Positions 44,309-56,324 of a stretch of 64,000 nucleotides of DNA are shown here, one piece after another; positions within the stretch are counted from its first letter, which is position 1; each line of letters begins with the position of its first letter. Both the position numbers and the translations under genes were made by a program. This stretch comes from JAMXLO01 sp963832895 (lineage in GTDB: Bacteria; Pseudomonadota; Alphaproteobacteria; Acetobacterales; Acetobacteraceae), in assembly GCA_963832895.1 (NCBI GenBank), contig CAWHVQ010000020.1, forward strand, positions 248,001 to 312,000, read 5' to 3'. The notes under the pieces are model-generated. The model worked only from the letters and a program-made list of their open reading frames with translations, was not told where the DNA came from and searched no databases.

Positions 44309-45817
44309 ATGATCCTTCGCCGCGGCTGGATACTCGGTCTCGGGGTCGCATTGGCGGCCGCGCCGGCCTTCGGTCAGGCGCCGACGGGCCAACCGGCCCC
44401 GCGCAAGCCGGCAGCCGCGACGCAGCGCACGACACGCGCCGCGGTGCCGCCGGCGGCCAGCGCGCAATCCTCACAGCCAGGCATCCCGCACACACTGGCG
44501 GAGGCGCTGGCGGCTACCTACGCGAACCAGCCGGCGCTGCAGGCCGAGCGCGCCAAGCTGCGGGCGACCGACGAGAACGTGCCCCAGGCCTTGGCCGGAT
44601 GGCGACCCACGGTCGTGATGGCAGGCACAGCCGGCTACGGCGATGGGTTCAGCCGGATTTATTCGGGCACTTCCGGCGTCTTTCTCAACGCGCAGACCGA
44701 CCGGCTCATCGGCACCGCGCAGGCGACGCTCAGCCAGCCCATCTATAACGGCGGCAAGACGCAGGCCAGCGTCAATCGCGCGAAGAACCAGGTTATCGCC
44801 GAGCGCGCGAACCTGATCGCGCAGGAGCAGACCAGCTTTGGCAATGTGGTGAACGCCTATGTTGGCGTCATCCAGGCGCAGCAGTTGCTCGCGCTGAACG
44901 TCAACAATGAGCAGGTGCTGGCCAAGCAGCTGCAGGCGACCAATGACCGGTTCCGCGTCGGCGAGATCACCCGGACTGACGTGGCACAGGCGCAGGCGGC
45001 ATTGGCACAAGCGACATCCCAGAGGCAGGTCTCGGAGGGCAATCTTCAGACGGCGCGCGGGACGTATCAGCAGGTCGTTGGCTACCTGCCCCCGGGCGAT
45101 CTGGTGGAGCCTCAGCCGTTGGCTCTGCCGACCAGGACCGAGCAGGATGCGACGGTGCTCTCGGCGAACAACAACCCAGTGGTGGTCGCCGCGCTGTTCA
45201 ACGATGCTGCCGCGAAGGACGCGGTGGACGCGGCGTTCTCCCAGTTGCTCCCGCAGGTCAGCTTTCAGGGCCAGATATTCCAATCAAACAACGCGAGCGC
45301 GCGGAGTGCGCAGAGCAACGGTTACCAAGCGGTGGTGCAGCTCTCCGTGCCGGTCTACCAGGGTGGTGCCGAATACTCCGCCGTGCGCCAGGCGAAGCAG
45401 AGCGAACAGCAGACATCGAAGCAGGTGGACGACGCTCGTCGCACCGCCGTGCAGAACACGGTGCAGGCCTGGGAGACGCTGGCCGCGCAAAAGGCGTCGG
45501 CTGACAGCAATCGCGAGGCGATCCGCGCCAATCAGATCGCCCTGGAGGGTGTGGAGCGCGAGGCCATCGTCGGCAGCCGCACCACACTCGACGTGCTGAA
45601 CGCACAACAGGCCCTGCTGAATTCGCAGGTCACGCTGGTGCAGAATCTGGCACAGCTGGTCACCGCATCCTATCAGGTGGCGTCGGCGGTCGGGCGGCTG
45701 ACCGCGCACGATCTCCATTTGCCGGTGCCGTTGTATGACGACACCGCCTACTACAATGCGGTGAAGAACAAGTGGGCCGGGCTTGGCGACTACGCGACCA
45801 ACCAACCGGGCCGCTGA
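44309..45817 (+). CDS. tolC: TolC family outer membrane protein
   Basis: A 502-residue outer-membrane channel subunit. After a signal peptide (GLGVALAAAPAFGQ) and a Pro/Ala-rich linker, two outer-membrane efflux domains follow: LAEALAATYANQPALQAERA near 65 and NPVVVAALFNDAAAKDAVDA in the second repeat. Coiled-coil helices carry ITRTDVAQAQAALAQATSQR, the characteristic R-T-D-V-A-Q-A-x-A-x-L motif. It trimerises to export drugs or proteins through type I or RND pumps; none of these is in the window. Confidence 0.94.
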   Translation: MILRRGWILGLGVALAAAPAFGQAPTGQPAPRKPAAATQRTTRAAVPPAASAQSSQPGIPHTLAEALAATYANQPALQAERAKLRATDENVPQALAGWRPTVVMAGTAGYGDGFSRIYSGTSGVFLNAQTDRLIGTAQATLSQPIYNGGKTQASVNRAKNQVIAERANLIAQEQTSFGNVVNAYVGVIQAQQLLALNVNNEQVLAKQLQATNDRFRVGEITRTDVAQAQAALAQATSQRQVSEGNLQTARGTYQQVVGYLPPGDLVEPQPLALPTRTEQDATVLSANNNPVVVAALFNDAAAKDAVDAAFSQLLPQVSFQGQIFQSNNASARSAQSNGYQAVVQLSVPVYQGGAEYSAVRQAKQSEQQTSKQVDDARRTAVQNTVQAWETLAAQKASADSNREAIRANQIALEGVEREAIVGSRTTLDVLNAQQALLNSQVTLVQNLAQLVTASYQVASAVGRLTAHDLHLPVPLYDDTAYYNAVKNKWAGLGDYATNQPGR

Positions 45818-45830
45818 GAAGACGATTAGG

Positions 45831-46356
45831 ATGAGCGCATCGCAGACACCGCCGGGAGCTGCTGGTGGGGATCCCTCGATGGAGGACATCCTTGCCTCGA
45901 TCCGTCGCATCCTGAGCGAGGACGAAGCGCCGGCCGCTGACGGCACCCCGCCGGCACTGGCTCCGGCAGGCGAGGGCGTGCTTGTACCTGGATCCCGCCA
46001 TGATGGTGCCCGAGGCCGCCCCGCGTGAACCCGGCTTGGCTGAGTCTGCCTCGCCTGAGTCTGCCTCACCTGAGACACCTCCTGCTGCCGAACCGTCGCC
46101 GCGGGAGGTGATTTCACCAGCGAACCTGGTGGCGCCGGAGGCCGCGGCGGCGGCGGCATCGTCGGTGGGCAGCCTCGTGCGCACTCTCGCCGAGCGCTCC
46201 ACGCAGGTTCACAGTGGCGGTCCGACCATTGAGGACATCGTGCGCGAGGAGATACGGCCCCTGCTGAAGTCGTGGCTGGATGCCAACCTGCCGCCATTGG
46301 TCGAGCGCCTGGTGCGCACCGAGATCGAGCGCGTCGTAGGCCGCGTCGTACCCTGA
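45831..46356 (+). pseudogene. popZ: PopZ (DUF2497) polar organising protein, single-base frameshift
   Basis: Frame one from ATG 45831 gives PSMEDILASIRRILSEDEAP, the PopZ N-terminal helix. After a +1 shift near 45983-45990 (CTTGTACCTGGATCC) the next frame gives LDPAMMVPE, the Pro/Glu-rich middle, and the C-terminal assembly helices IEDIVREEIRPLLKSWLDAN and LVERLVRTEIERVVGR. Both ends are intact and in order, so one base is extra. PopZ anchors chromosome origins at the pole. A sequencing error is plausible because loss of PopZ usually harms growth. It precedes valS as in related genomes. Confidence 0.85.
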
Positions 46357-46413
46357 GCCGTATTGTCATTGCTGGCCTCTTGCGGCATCCGCGTGGGGCC
46401 GCAGGAGAGCGAA

Positions 46414-49089
<2,676 letters not shown>

Positions 49090-49111
49090 AAGGGGAGGGG
49101 GAGACGTCGCG

Positions 49112-49861
49112 TTGGGTCTTGTCGTCGCGATTGCCGCTGTGGGGGTTGTACTTGGCATCGCCATAGGCGCCGTCGGCATCGGCGGCGTGCTGCTGGTGCC
49201 GTTTCTTTCGCTCACTCTCGGCATCGATGTGAAGCGCGCGATCGCCGCGGCGCTGCTGAGCTATGTGCCAAGTTGCGCGGTGGCCGTGACGCTTTATGCC
49301 CGACGAGGCTCCATCCCGTGGCGCGAGGCCGGATTGCTTTGTCTCGCGGCGTTGCCGACCGCTTATCTCGGGGCGCGCGCCACACAAATGGCGCCGGCCG
49401 GTTTGCTCGAAGCGGCTATCGGTGTGCTTCTGCTGAGCGGCGGCATCTATGCGTTGTTGCCGCGGCAGGGTGTCGGGACCGGGCTGCGCAGCCTCGCGCC
49501 GACGACGCTGCTCGGGCTCGGCGGCGGCACCGGTTTCATCTCCGCGTTGACCGGCGCAGGTGGCGCGTTCGTGCTGCTGCCCGTTCTGCTGCTGCTCGAT
49601 GTGCCGGTGCTGGCAGCGATCGGCCTGGGCCAGGCGATCGCATTGCCGATCGCCGGCCTCGCGAGCATCGCCAATGTCGCAGCAGGCATCATGGACCTGC
49701 GGCTCGCCGTCGGCCTGGCCGCGACTCTGACGCTTGGGATTGCGATCGGCACGCCGATCGCGCACGCGATGCCGCAGCTTCTGCTGCGTCGCCTGCTGGG
49801 TTCGGCCGTGGCGCTTGCCGGTCTTGCGATGCTGCTGCGCACGGCGGCACGGCTGCTGTGA
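49112..49861 (+). CDS. Sulfite exporter TauE/SafE family membrane protein
   Basis: A 249-residue protein with about eight membrane helices and two repeated halves. GAVGIGGVLLVPFLSLTLGI and its second-half echo (TGAGGAFVLLPVLLLLDVPV) are the TauE/SafE markers. It would export sulfite, sulfoacetate or other organosulfonates. The start is TTG 49112 after the very strong GGGGAGGGGGAG; no ATG is better placed. It is 22 bp downstream of valS and may be co-transcribed. Confidence 0.85.
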   Translation: MGLVVAIAAVGVVLGIAIGAVGIGGVLLVPFLSLTLGIDVKRAIAAALLSYVPSCAVAVTLYARRGSIPWREAGLLCLAALPTAYLGARATQMAPAGLLEAAIGVLLLSGGIYALLPRQGVGTGLRSLAPTTLLGLGGGTGFISALTGAGGAFVLLPVLLLLDVPVLAAIGLGQAIALPIAGLASIANVAAGIMDLRLAVGLAATLTLGIAIGTPIAHAMPQLLLRRLLGSAVALAGLAMLLRTAARLL

Positions 49862-50287
49862 GTGCTTGGGGGGCTTCGCCGGCGAGAGGTTCGCCTGTCG
49901 CGCCCCACTACCATCGATTCACAAGGCGCGAGGCGGCGCTGAGCGCGCTGTTCCGCCAGGAAAACGCGCATTCCCGGTCATGCCGAAACAGAAACGTGAA
50001 ATGGTAACACTATGCAACCATTTGTAGGCTCGTTATGCCGTCGCGAGATGGGCCGCCGCATAGACCGCATCATGTTCAACCGCACGCTTGCCACCGCCAT
50101 CTTTGCCTTGCTCACCATCACCGTACTCGCGCGACCGGCAACGATCACTTGTGACTGCAACGCGGTGCCGAAAAAACAACCAAGCTTCTGGCAGTTCACT
50201 CAGTTTGATGGCGAGTCGGTAAGCGGTTCCCTGCTGTGGAACGCCCTCACCAGCACGCCCACCGCTTGGAACAACGCCGGACCGCGT
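49862..50287. other. Spacer after the TauE gene
   Basis: About 430 bp with no convincing gene. A plus frame from 50072 starts like a signal peptide (MFNRTLATAIFALLTITVLA) but runs on antisense to the SnoaL-like remnant, so it is probably accidental or a relic. GC content drops after about 49980. Confidence 0.4.
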
Positions 50288-50515
50288 TTAAGCCGTTGTG
50301 ACTTTGCCGTCCCAATCTCCGCCTGCTGGAACGGATGCGTGTTGGTGAATCAGCTTCCATTCGCCCTTCCGCCTCTCGAAGCAATCCGTTTCACGCACGA
50401 CGAGGCCTTTCGCATCCCCGGTCTTGAGAACGACATTCACCTTTTGGATCGTGGATACAAAGCCCATGTTGCCATTCACGATGACATCCGTTTCGAGGAT
50501 GTCAACTTTGCACAA
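50288..50515 (-). pseudogene. SnoaL-like (NTF2-fold) protein, C-terminal fragment
   Basis: The minus strand codes 75 residues (VNGNMGFVSTIQKVNVVLKT, ETDCFERRKGEWKLIHQHAS, then VPAGGDWDGKVTTA). This matches the last half of SnoaL/ketosteroid-isomerase-like proteins, where W-x-L-x-H-x-H-x-S-V-P is conserved. Only a TTG is available as start, and a TGA lies 9 codons before it. The N-terminal half is not found in any frame nearby. Confidence 0.55.
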
Positions 50516-50953
50516 TTGAAAACCGCCAAACGTCCGGCGTCACTGTTGACGGCCAGACACGTCGACGTTAGCACCTGAGCCGAACGCTGGCCACGTGGCT
50601 TTTTTGACTGTGACCTAATCTAGATTCACTAGGGGCTAGGTTCACTAGGGGGCGTCACGTCGAACAGGCAAGTCGTGATGCCAGCTGCCATCGTGGGCGA
50701 CATTCGCAACGTTGAGTGAATCTCGATGAGGTTGCAGACGAAGTAGTTCAGCACCACAGTCGCCGTGCGGTTGTCGATCTTCCGAACCCGTTCGACAGTT
50801 GGTCTGGCTCATTCGTCTGGAAGGCATTGGCGGTAGCTATCTTGGCAAAGATCGGTAGAGCGCCTGCACCATCCGAATGAGTTAGAACACCAGGCAATTC
50901 GTCCATGCCGAGTGGCTAATTTTGGGCCAATTCAGCCCCGAAAGCGTCGACCG
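50516..50953. other. Spacer with short tandem repeat
   Basis: No gene recognised in about 440 bp. TTCACTAGGGG occurs twice, at 50625-50635 and 50641-50651. A 10-base palindrome GCCACGTGGC (50590-50599) is followed by TTTTTT and might be a weak terminator. The stretch is relatively AT-rich and may include what is left of the SnoaL gene. Confidence 0.4.
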
Positions 50954-51814
50954 CTAGTGGAAGTGCTTGAGGAAATTGTCCAGCAAATGTTTGGCTTTGT
51001 CCTTGGTATCCAGCAGCTGGAGCATGTGGTGGGAGCGCTCATTGGTGAGGTAGGGCGCTGAGGAAAACCACCCACCATCGACCACAATGTCGGTGCCAGT
51101 GATGTATGAGGATTCGTCGCTGGCGAGGAACAAGGCCGTAAAGGCGATCTCATCTGCCTTACCGCTTCTGCGCAGCAGGACAGTGTTATTCATGACCTTG
51201 GACTGCATCTTTCTCACGAGCCGGTTTGAGCGCATCGACGCGGTGAGGTCGGTCTCAATCCAACCCGGCTGGATCACGTTGGACCGGATTCCCCAGTCGG
51301 CATACACATAGGCTGCGGACCGCGACAGTCCCTCAAGCGCCCACTTGGAGGAGGAGTAGCCGGTGCTAAAGTTGCCGGTGATCCCCGCAACCGACCCGAT
51401 GTTGACGATTGAACCTCCGCCGGATTCCTTAATCAGTGGAGCACAAGTCTGGATGCCCCTCAGAGTGCCAGTGACATTGATCTCGAAGAGCTTGTTCCAT
51501 TCGTCGATGTCGATTTTCGGGAACCGCTCAAGGGCGTTGCTGCCAACGATGTTCATAAGGATATGCAGCGCACCCGCTTGCTCTTTGACATGGATGACGG
51601 CGGCGTCCCACTGATCCTGTTTTACCACGTCTAGTTCTACGAAGTGGGCTGTACCACCGGCTTCGTTGATCTCCGCCGCCAACGCATCGCCGCGCTCCTC
51701 GTTGCGACCGGCGATAAACACTGTCGCGCCCTCTTTCGCGAACAGTCGGGCAGATGCGCGACCCATGCCGCCGTAGCCACCGGTTATCAACGCCACCTTA
51801 CTTTCGAGCCTCAT
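50954..51814 (-). CDS. SDR family NAD(P)-dependent oxidoreductase
   Basis: A 286-residue classical short-chain dehydrogenase. Cofactor motif is ALITGGYGGMGRASARLF. The structural motif N-A-G reads N-I-V-G (LMNIVGSNALERF). The catalytic Ser-Tyr-Lys is in IGSVAGITG and GYSSSKWALEG near residues 140-160. IQPGWIETDL and ITGTDIVVDGGWFSSAP are C-terminal marks; an extra 35 residues end in KHFH. Substrate unknown. Divergent from the ThDP enzyme across a 408-bp gap. Confidence 0.9.
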   Translation of the reverse strand: MRLESKVALITGGYGGMGRASARLFAKEGATVFIAGRNEERGDALAAEINEAGGTAHFVELDVVKQDQWDAAVIHVKEQAGALHILMNIVGSNALERFPKIDIDEWNKLFEINVTGTLRGIQTCAPLIKESGGGSIVNIGSVAGITGNFSTGYSSSKWALEGLSRSAAYVYADWGIRSNVIQPGWIETDLTASMRSNRLVRKMQSKVMNNTVLLRRSGKADEIAFTALFLASDESSYITGTDIVVDGGWFSSAPYLTNERSHHMLQLLDTKDKAKHLLDNFLKHFH

Positions 51815-52222
51815 GGTGCACGCTCCATAACATTGAGGGTTGTTCGTGGATCGAGCCAGACCTCGATCTCCTGTGCGAAGGTGACATCCCCGGACCCCAC
51901 TATGTTGTCAAGGACGAACGCTCGGCATGACGGTGTTCGGCGCCGGCGACCTGACCGGCGTCGTCAGCCCTGCAGGACTGGAAATCACAGTTTGTACAGG
52001 CTCTCATTACCCACAAGGCGGTAGTGAAAAAATCGACAGATGAGAGTCCACGTTCTTTCCACGAAGCGTACAATCATCAGATGTGTATCTTATTCGAGGT
52101 GCATGGAGGTCCACGGTGTGGCCCGCAGGATACACGCGACCAAAGCACCACTTGAGGCCGTCGGCACCCTCGCGCACAATCCCGCCGTGCCAGGCACGAG
52201 CCGCAAGGGAAAACCGATATCC
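51815..52222. other. Divergent spacer between SDR and ThDP genes
   Basis: About 408 bp that probably hold both promoters. The ThDP frame is open upstream to 52040, but that part (52040-52222) has no enzyme-like sequence. A short frame at 51928 (MTVFGAGDLTGVVSPAGLEI) is not supported. No clear operator seen. Confidence 0.4.
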
Positions 52223-53872
52223 ATGACCCAGCCATTAATCCGCGGCGCCGATATCGTCATGCGCACGCTGGAAAGTGCAGCGTACAGCACGATCTTCACG
52301 CTGTCTGGCAATCACATCATGTCGCTGTTCGATGCGGCGATCGACACGCGGCATCGCCTGGTGCACACGCGACATGAGGCGGCGGCGGTGCATATGGCCG
52401 ATGCGTGGGGGCGGCTGACCGGCGAGCCGGGCATTGCGATGGTCACCGGCGGCCCGGGCCACGCCAACGCCGCGGCCGCGCTGATGACGGCGCAAGGGCA
52501 GGAGTCGCCGCTGGTGCTGTTGTCGGGACATACCGAGACGACCCAGCTCGGACGTGGTGGCTTTCAGGAATTGCGGCAGGCCGACGTTGCGGCGCCGATG
52601 GCGAAGGCGTCATGGACTGCGATGTCAGTGGCGACACTTGGCGCCGAGGTGGCGAAGGCGATCCGGATTGCTCGGTCGGGGCGGCCGGGGCCGGTGCATC
52701 TGAGCCTGCCGTCCGATCTGCTCGATGCGACGATTGCCGCCGATGAGGTCGTGTGGCCGGGGCCGGATGCGTTCGCGGCATCGCCGGTTGCGCTGAGCGA
52801 TGCAGCGGCCGATGCGATCCTCGGCATCATCGCGACGGCGCAGCGGCCGTTTCTACTCGCCGGGCCGGCGATGGCGAACAAGTCCGGACGCGATCTGCTG
52901 GCACGCATCGAGACGGCGACACGGATCCCGACCGCGATCATGGAAAGCCCGCGCGGCTTCAACGACGCGACACTCGGCGCCTTTGCCGATGCGATCCGCC
53001 GCGCCGATCTGATCGTACTGCTTGGCAAGGCGCTCGACTTTACGCTGCGGTTCGGCGAGGCGCCGGCGGTCGATGCGGCATGCCGTTGGATCGTGGTTGA
53101 TCCAGAGGCGACACTGGTCGATCGGGCAATCCGCGAAAGGGGCGACCGCGTCGTGTTCGGCTGCGTCGCCGACACGCGACCGGCAGGCGAGGCGTTGATC
53201 CGGCGCGCGGCCGGGAAGCGCGTGTCGAGCGACAAATGGATTGCCGAGGTGCGGGCGCTGCTGACGGACCGGCCGGCATCGTGGGACGCGCTGCAATCGA
53301 AGACGCCGGGGAAGCTGCATCCGATCGAGGTGTTCCGTGCGCTGCAGCCGCATGTCGCGCGGCACCCGGACACGGTACTGATCTGCGACGGCGGCGAGTT
53401 CGCGCAGTGGGGGCAGAGCGTTCTGCCGGTGGTGCCACGGCGGATTATCAACGGCGTTGGCGGCTCGATCGGTTCGTCGTTGCCGATGGCGGGAGCCGCG
53501 TGTGTGCTGGAGGCCGACGCCCCGGTGTTCGTCGTGCTTGGCGATGGCACGTTTGGCTTCCACATGGCGGAGTTCGAGACTGCGGTGCGCTGCAATCTGC
53601 CGTTTGTCGCCGTCGTTGGCACCGATGCACGGTGGAACGCCGAGTACAATCTACAGGTCCGCGACTACGGCCCTAACCGCACGTTCGGCTGCGAGCTTCT
53701 GCCGACACGGTATGACCTGGTGGTGGCGGCACTCGGCGGGCACGGCGAACTGGTGCAGAGCTCCGATGAACTGCCGGGAGCGATCGAACGTTCGTTGGCG
53801 AGCGGCAAGCCGGCGTGCGTCAACGTGATGATCGAGGCTATCCCGGCGCCGCTGGTGCGTGCCGGCGCCTGA
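52223..53872 (+). CDS. ThDP-dependent enzyme, acetolactate synthase large-subunit family
   Basis: A 549-residue thiamine-diphosphate enzyme from ATG 52223. The catalytic Glu is in LVHTRHEAAAVHMADAWGRL near 52. The ThDP motif is VVLGDGTFGFHMAEFETAVR with the metal-ligand Asn in GTDARWNAEYN near 440-470. It differs from the enzyme at 25730 and from biosynthetic IlvB; no small subunit is nearby. Decarboxylase, carboligase or lyase activity on a 2-oxo or 2-hydroxyacyl substrate is likely. Its 3' end overlaps the convergent membrane gene by 35 bp. Confidence 0.85.
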   Translation: MTQPLIRGADIVMRTLESAAYSTIFTLSGNHIMSLFDAAIDTRHRLVHTRHEAAAVHMADAWGRLTGEPGIAMVTGGPGHANAAAALMTAQGQESPLVLLSGHTETTQLGRGGFQELRQADVAAPMAKASWTAMSVATLGAEVAKAIRIARSGRPGPVHLSLPSDLLDATIAADEVVWPGPDAFAASPVALSDAAADAILGIIATAQRPFLLAGPAMANKSGRDLLARIETATRIPTAIMESPRGFNDATLGAFADAIRRADLIVLLGKALDFTLRFGEAPAVDAACRWIVVDPEATLVDRAIRERGDRVVFGCVADTRPAGEALIRRAAGKRVSSDKWIAEVRALLTDRPASWDALQSKTPGKLHPIEVFRALQPHVARHPDTVLICDGGEFAQWGQSVLPVVPRRIINGVGGSIGSSLPMAGAACVLEADAPVFVVLGDGTFGFHMAEFETAVRCNLPFVAVVGTDARWNAEYNLQVRDYGPNRTFGCELLPTRYDLVVAALGGHGELVQSSDELPGAIERSLASGKPACVNVMIEAIPAPLVRAGA

Positions 53873-54578
53873 CCCACCACAGCCACGCCGACGCGACAAT
53901 CAGCAGGGCGAATGCGATCGGTCCATGCATGGCGGCGTGGCTGGTCTGCAGTTCCCAGCCGAACGCGATCAGCACGATCAGCGGCGGCCATGGCACGCGT
54001 CGTGTCAGCAGCAACGCAAGTGCCGCGGCGAGCATGGCAATGAAAATCGCCCACGAGCCGGTGAGGCTGACGAATGAACCGACGCCACCGACCCATTTGT
54101 CGGTCCACATGGCGTTGAGCAGCAGGATCACCCCATCCAACTGATGCGCATCAAGCTGGCCCGAGGCCGCCATCGCCTCGGTGGTGATGATGGTTCGGCC
54201 GAGCCCGATGCCGCCGATTGCATCGAGCACCGTGTAGTAGATCGCGAACACGAGGATGGCGGCGCGGGCGAACCACGCGGCGGCGCGGGCTGAGAGGCTG
54301 TCGGTGTCCGTCACGTCGGCGAGCGTCAGCCACAGGCCGACGCCGATCAGCGCCACCAGCGGCGTCTGGATCATGTGCAGCGTGAACCACCACGGCGGTC
54401 CGAAATAGCCCAGCGCCTGGAACTGCGGCTGGTAGGCTTCGGGCTTCGAGAGGAACTGATACATCCCTGGATGCCCGGTGAAGCCGGCAGGATGGAACAG
54501 CTCGATCGCGATCAGCCCGAGCGGCGCCAGAAACAGGCAGACCCACCACAGCGCCGACCGCAGCGCGGCGTCGGACAT
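53838..54578 (-). CDS. Integral membrane protein, unknown function
   Basis: A 246-residue protein with six or seven hydrophobic helices (ALWWVCLFLAPLGLIAIELF, VALIGVGLWLTLADVT, AAILVFAIYYTVLDAIGG, FIAMLAAALALLLT, ALLIVASAWLWWVRRR). No family recognised. It follows pdxA on the minus strand (8-bp gap) and so is probably in its operon. The C-terminus overlaps the ThDP gene tail-to-tail. Confidence 0.7.
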   Translation of the reverse strand: MSDAALRSALWWVCLFLAPLGLIAIELFHPAGFTGHPGMYQFLSKPEAYQPQFQALGYFGPPWWFTLHMIQTPLVALIGVGLWLTLADVTDTDSLSARAAAWFARAAILVFAIYYTVLDAIGGIGLGRTIITTEAMAASGQLDAHQLDGVILLLNAMWTDKWVGGVGSFVSLTGSWAIFIAMLAAALALLLTRRVPWPPLIVLIAFGWELQTSHAAMHGPIAFALLIVASAWLWWVRRRHAPAAPG

Positions 54579-54586
54579 GGCGCCTG

Positions 54587-55621
54587 CTATTCTGCCGCTT
54601 CAGCCACCTCATCACCCAGCCGCACGCCGCGCACCACGTATTCGGCGGCGACTTTGATGGCCTCGATCATGCTGACGGCGCTCGCGCGGCCGGTGCCGGC
54701 GATGTCGAAGGCCGTGCCGTGATCGACGCTGGTGCGCAGGATCGGCAAACCGAGTGTGACGCTCACGGTCTTCTCGAAGTCCATCATCTTCGCGGCGATG
54801 TGGCCCTGGTCGTGGTAGAGCGACAGCACCGCGTCGTAGCGGCCGATGCGCGCCATATGGAACACGCTGTCAGCCGGCACCGGGCCGCTGACGTGCATGC
54901 CGCGCACGCGGGCGGCTTCGATCGCCGGCTTGATCGCGTCCATCTCCTCGCGGCCGAACAGTCCGTCCTCGCCGCCATGGGGGTTGAGTGCCGCCACTGC
55001 CAGATGCGGTGCCTCGATGCCGAGTTGATGCAACGCCTTCATGGCCTTCTCGATGCCGGAGAGCGTGCGGTCGCGGGTGATCTGGCGGCACGCATCGATC
55101 AATGACAGATGGCGGGTGAGAAAGAAGATCTTCAGACCGCTAATGGTGAACATCGTCATCTCTTCGCGCGCGCCGGTGTGTTCGGCGAACATTTCGGTGT
55201 GGCCGATGAACGGGATCTTCGCGGCCTTCAGCGACTCCTTGTTGATCGGCGTCGTGGCGACGCCTGCGATGCGGCCGGCCATCGCGAGCTCGATCGAGGT
55301 GCGGATCGCGGCGTAGGCAGCCTCGCCGCCCAGCGCCTGCACCTTGCCCATCTCCAGCACGGCCGGATCGGCTGTGTCCTGGTGAACCACGTCGATCACG
55401 CCGTCCCGGTCAGCGATCGCCTCGGGGCCGGCGATGCGGTTCAGCGACGCGGAGAGGCCGCACACCGACAGCGCTCGCTCGAACACCCTGGCGTCGCCGA
55501 TCAGGAAGCTGCGCGAGCAATCACGCACCTCCGGGGCCAGCAGCGCGCGCACCGCGATCTCGGGGCCGATGCCGGCGGGATCGCCCATCGTGACGGCCAG
55601 AACCGGTCGTGTCTCGGTCAT
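54587..55621 (-). CDS. pdxA: 4-hydroxythreonine-4-phosphate dehydrogenase (PdxA) family
   Basis: A 344-residue metal-dependent dehydrogenase from ATG 55621. AVTMGDPAGIGPEIAVRAL is the family opening. The metal-ligand His residues are in FIGHTEMFAEHTG, YHDQGHIAAKMM and TSVDHGTAFDIAGTG. PdxA oxidises 4-phosphohydroxy-L-threonine in vitamin B6 synthesis; relatives (PdxA2) act on four-carbon sugar-acid phosphates. No pdxJ or sugar-acid kinase is adjacent, so either is possible. Confidence 0.88.
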   Translation of the reverse strand: MTETRPVLAVTMGDPAGIGPEIAVRALLAPEVRDCSRSFLIGDARVFERALSVCGLSASLNRIAGPEAIADRDGVIDVVHQDTADPAVLEMGKVQALGGEAAYAAIRTSIELAMAGRIAGVATTPINKESLKAAKIPFIGHTEMFAEHTGAREEMTMFTISGLKIFFLTRHLSLIDACRQITRDRTLSGIEKAMKALHQLGIEAPHLAVAALNPHGGEDGLFGREEMDAIKPAIEAARVRGMHVSGPVPADSVFHMARIGRYDAVLSLYHDQGHIAAKMMDFEKTVSVTLGLPILRTSVDHGTAFDIAGTGRASAVSMIEAIKVAAEYVVRGVRLGDEVAEAAE

Positions 55622-55705
55622 GTCGGGACCCTCTCCTCGGGTGGCTTTCGCAATCGGGGGCTTCATAGCACACTATCGGGACAAACACCGCCCAGGAGGA
55701 CACGC

Positions 55706-56308
55706 ATGCTCCGCATCTATGGTTCGGCTCGCTCGCGCGGCGTCCGCACGCTCTGGATGGCCGGGGAGCTCGGCCTGCAGTACGAGCATCTCGATTATGC
55801 GCCGCGGTCGCCGCAAACCCGCACGCCGGAATACCTGGCGCTGAACCCCAACGCCCGCGTGCCGACCATTGACGACGACGGGTTCGTGCTGTCGGAATCG
55901 ATGGCGATCAACCTCTATCTGGCGAAGAAGCACGGCAAGCTGTATCCGACCGATGCGAAGAACGAGGCGCTGACCTGGCAGTGGAGTTTGTGGGAGACCG
56001 ATCGCCTGGATCGGCAGTTGACCACCTATGCCAACAACGCCTTCGTGCTGCCCGAGGCGCAGCGGAACTCTGCCGCCGCCAAGGGAGCGTGGGACGAGAT
56101 CACGGCGGCGCTCGATGTGCTGGAGATCGCGCTGGGCAAGACGCAGTGGCTTGCCGGCAGCGAGTTCAGTGTGGCCGATCTGAATGTCGCCGCCGCGATG
56201 GTGCGCGCGTTGGGCTTCGATATCGGCAAGTGGCCGAAGGTGCATGCGTGGCTGCACAAGTGCTGGGACCGCCCGGCGGCCAAGCGCGCTCTGGCGATGC
56301 GCGAGTAG
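55706..56308 (+). CDS. Glutathione S-transferase family protein
   Basis: A 200-residue GST. The N-terminal thioredoxin-like domain has RIYGSARSRGVRTLWMAGEL with the active-site Ser near residue 8-10, cis-Pro in NARVPTIDDDG, and glutathione-binding Glu-Ser in VLSESMAINLYLAKK. The C-terminal helical domain has FSVADLNVAAAM. ATG 55706 follows GGAGGACAC. Divergent from pdxA (84 bp between starts), followed closely by the VOC gene. Confidence 0.9.
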   Translation: MLRIYGSARSRGVRTLWMAGELGLQYEHLDYAPRSPQTRTPEYLALNPNARVPTIDDDGFVLSESMAINLYLAKKHGKLYPTDAKNEALTWQWSLWETDRLDRQLTTYANNAFVLPEAQRNSAAAKGAWDEITAALDVLEIALGKTQWLAGSEFSVADLNVAAAMVRALGFDIGKWPKVHAWLHKCWDRPAAKRALAMRE

Positions 56309-56324
56309 CCGACGAGGTCGCCGC

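Noticed and set aside
43201..44310. 369-codon minus-strand frame
   Set aside because: It runs through tRNA-Cys and antisense to the methyltransferase gene; sequence is low-complexity.
50590..50605. Palindrome plus T-run as terminator
   Set aside because: Stem of five pairs without loop; too weak to call, listed only in the spacer description.
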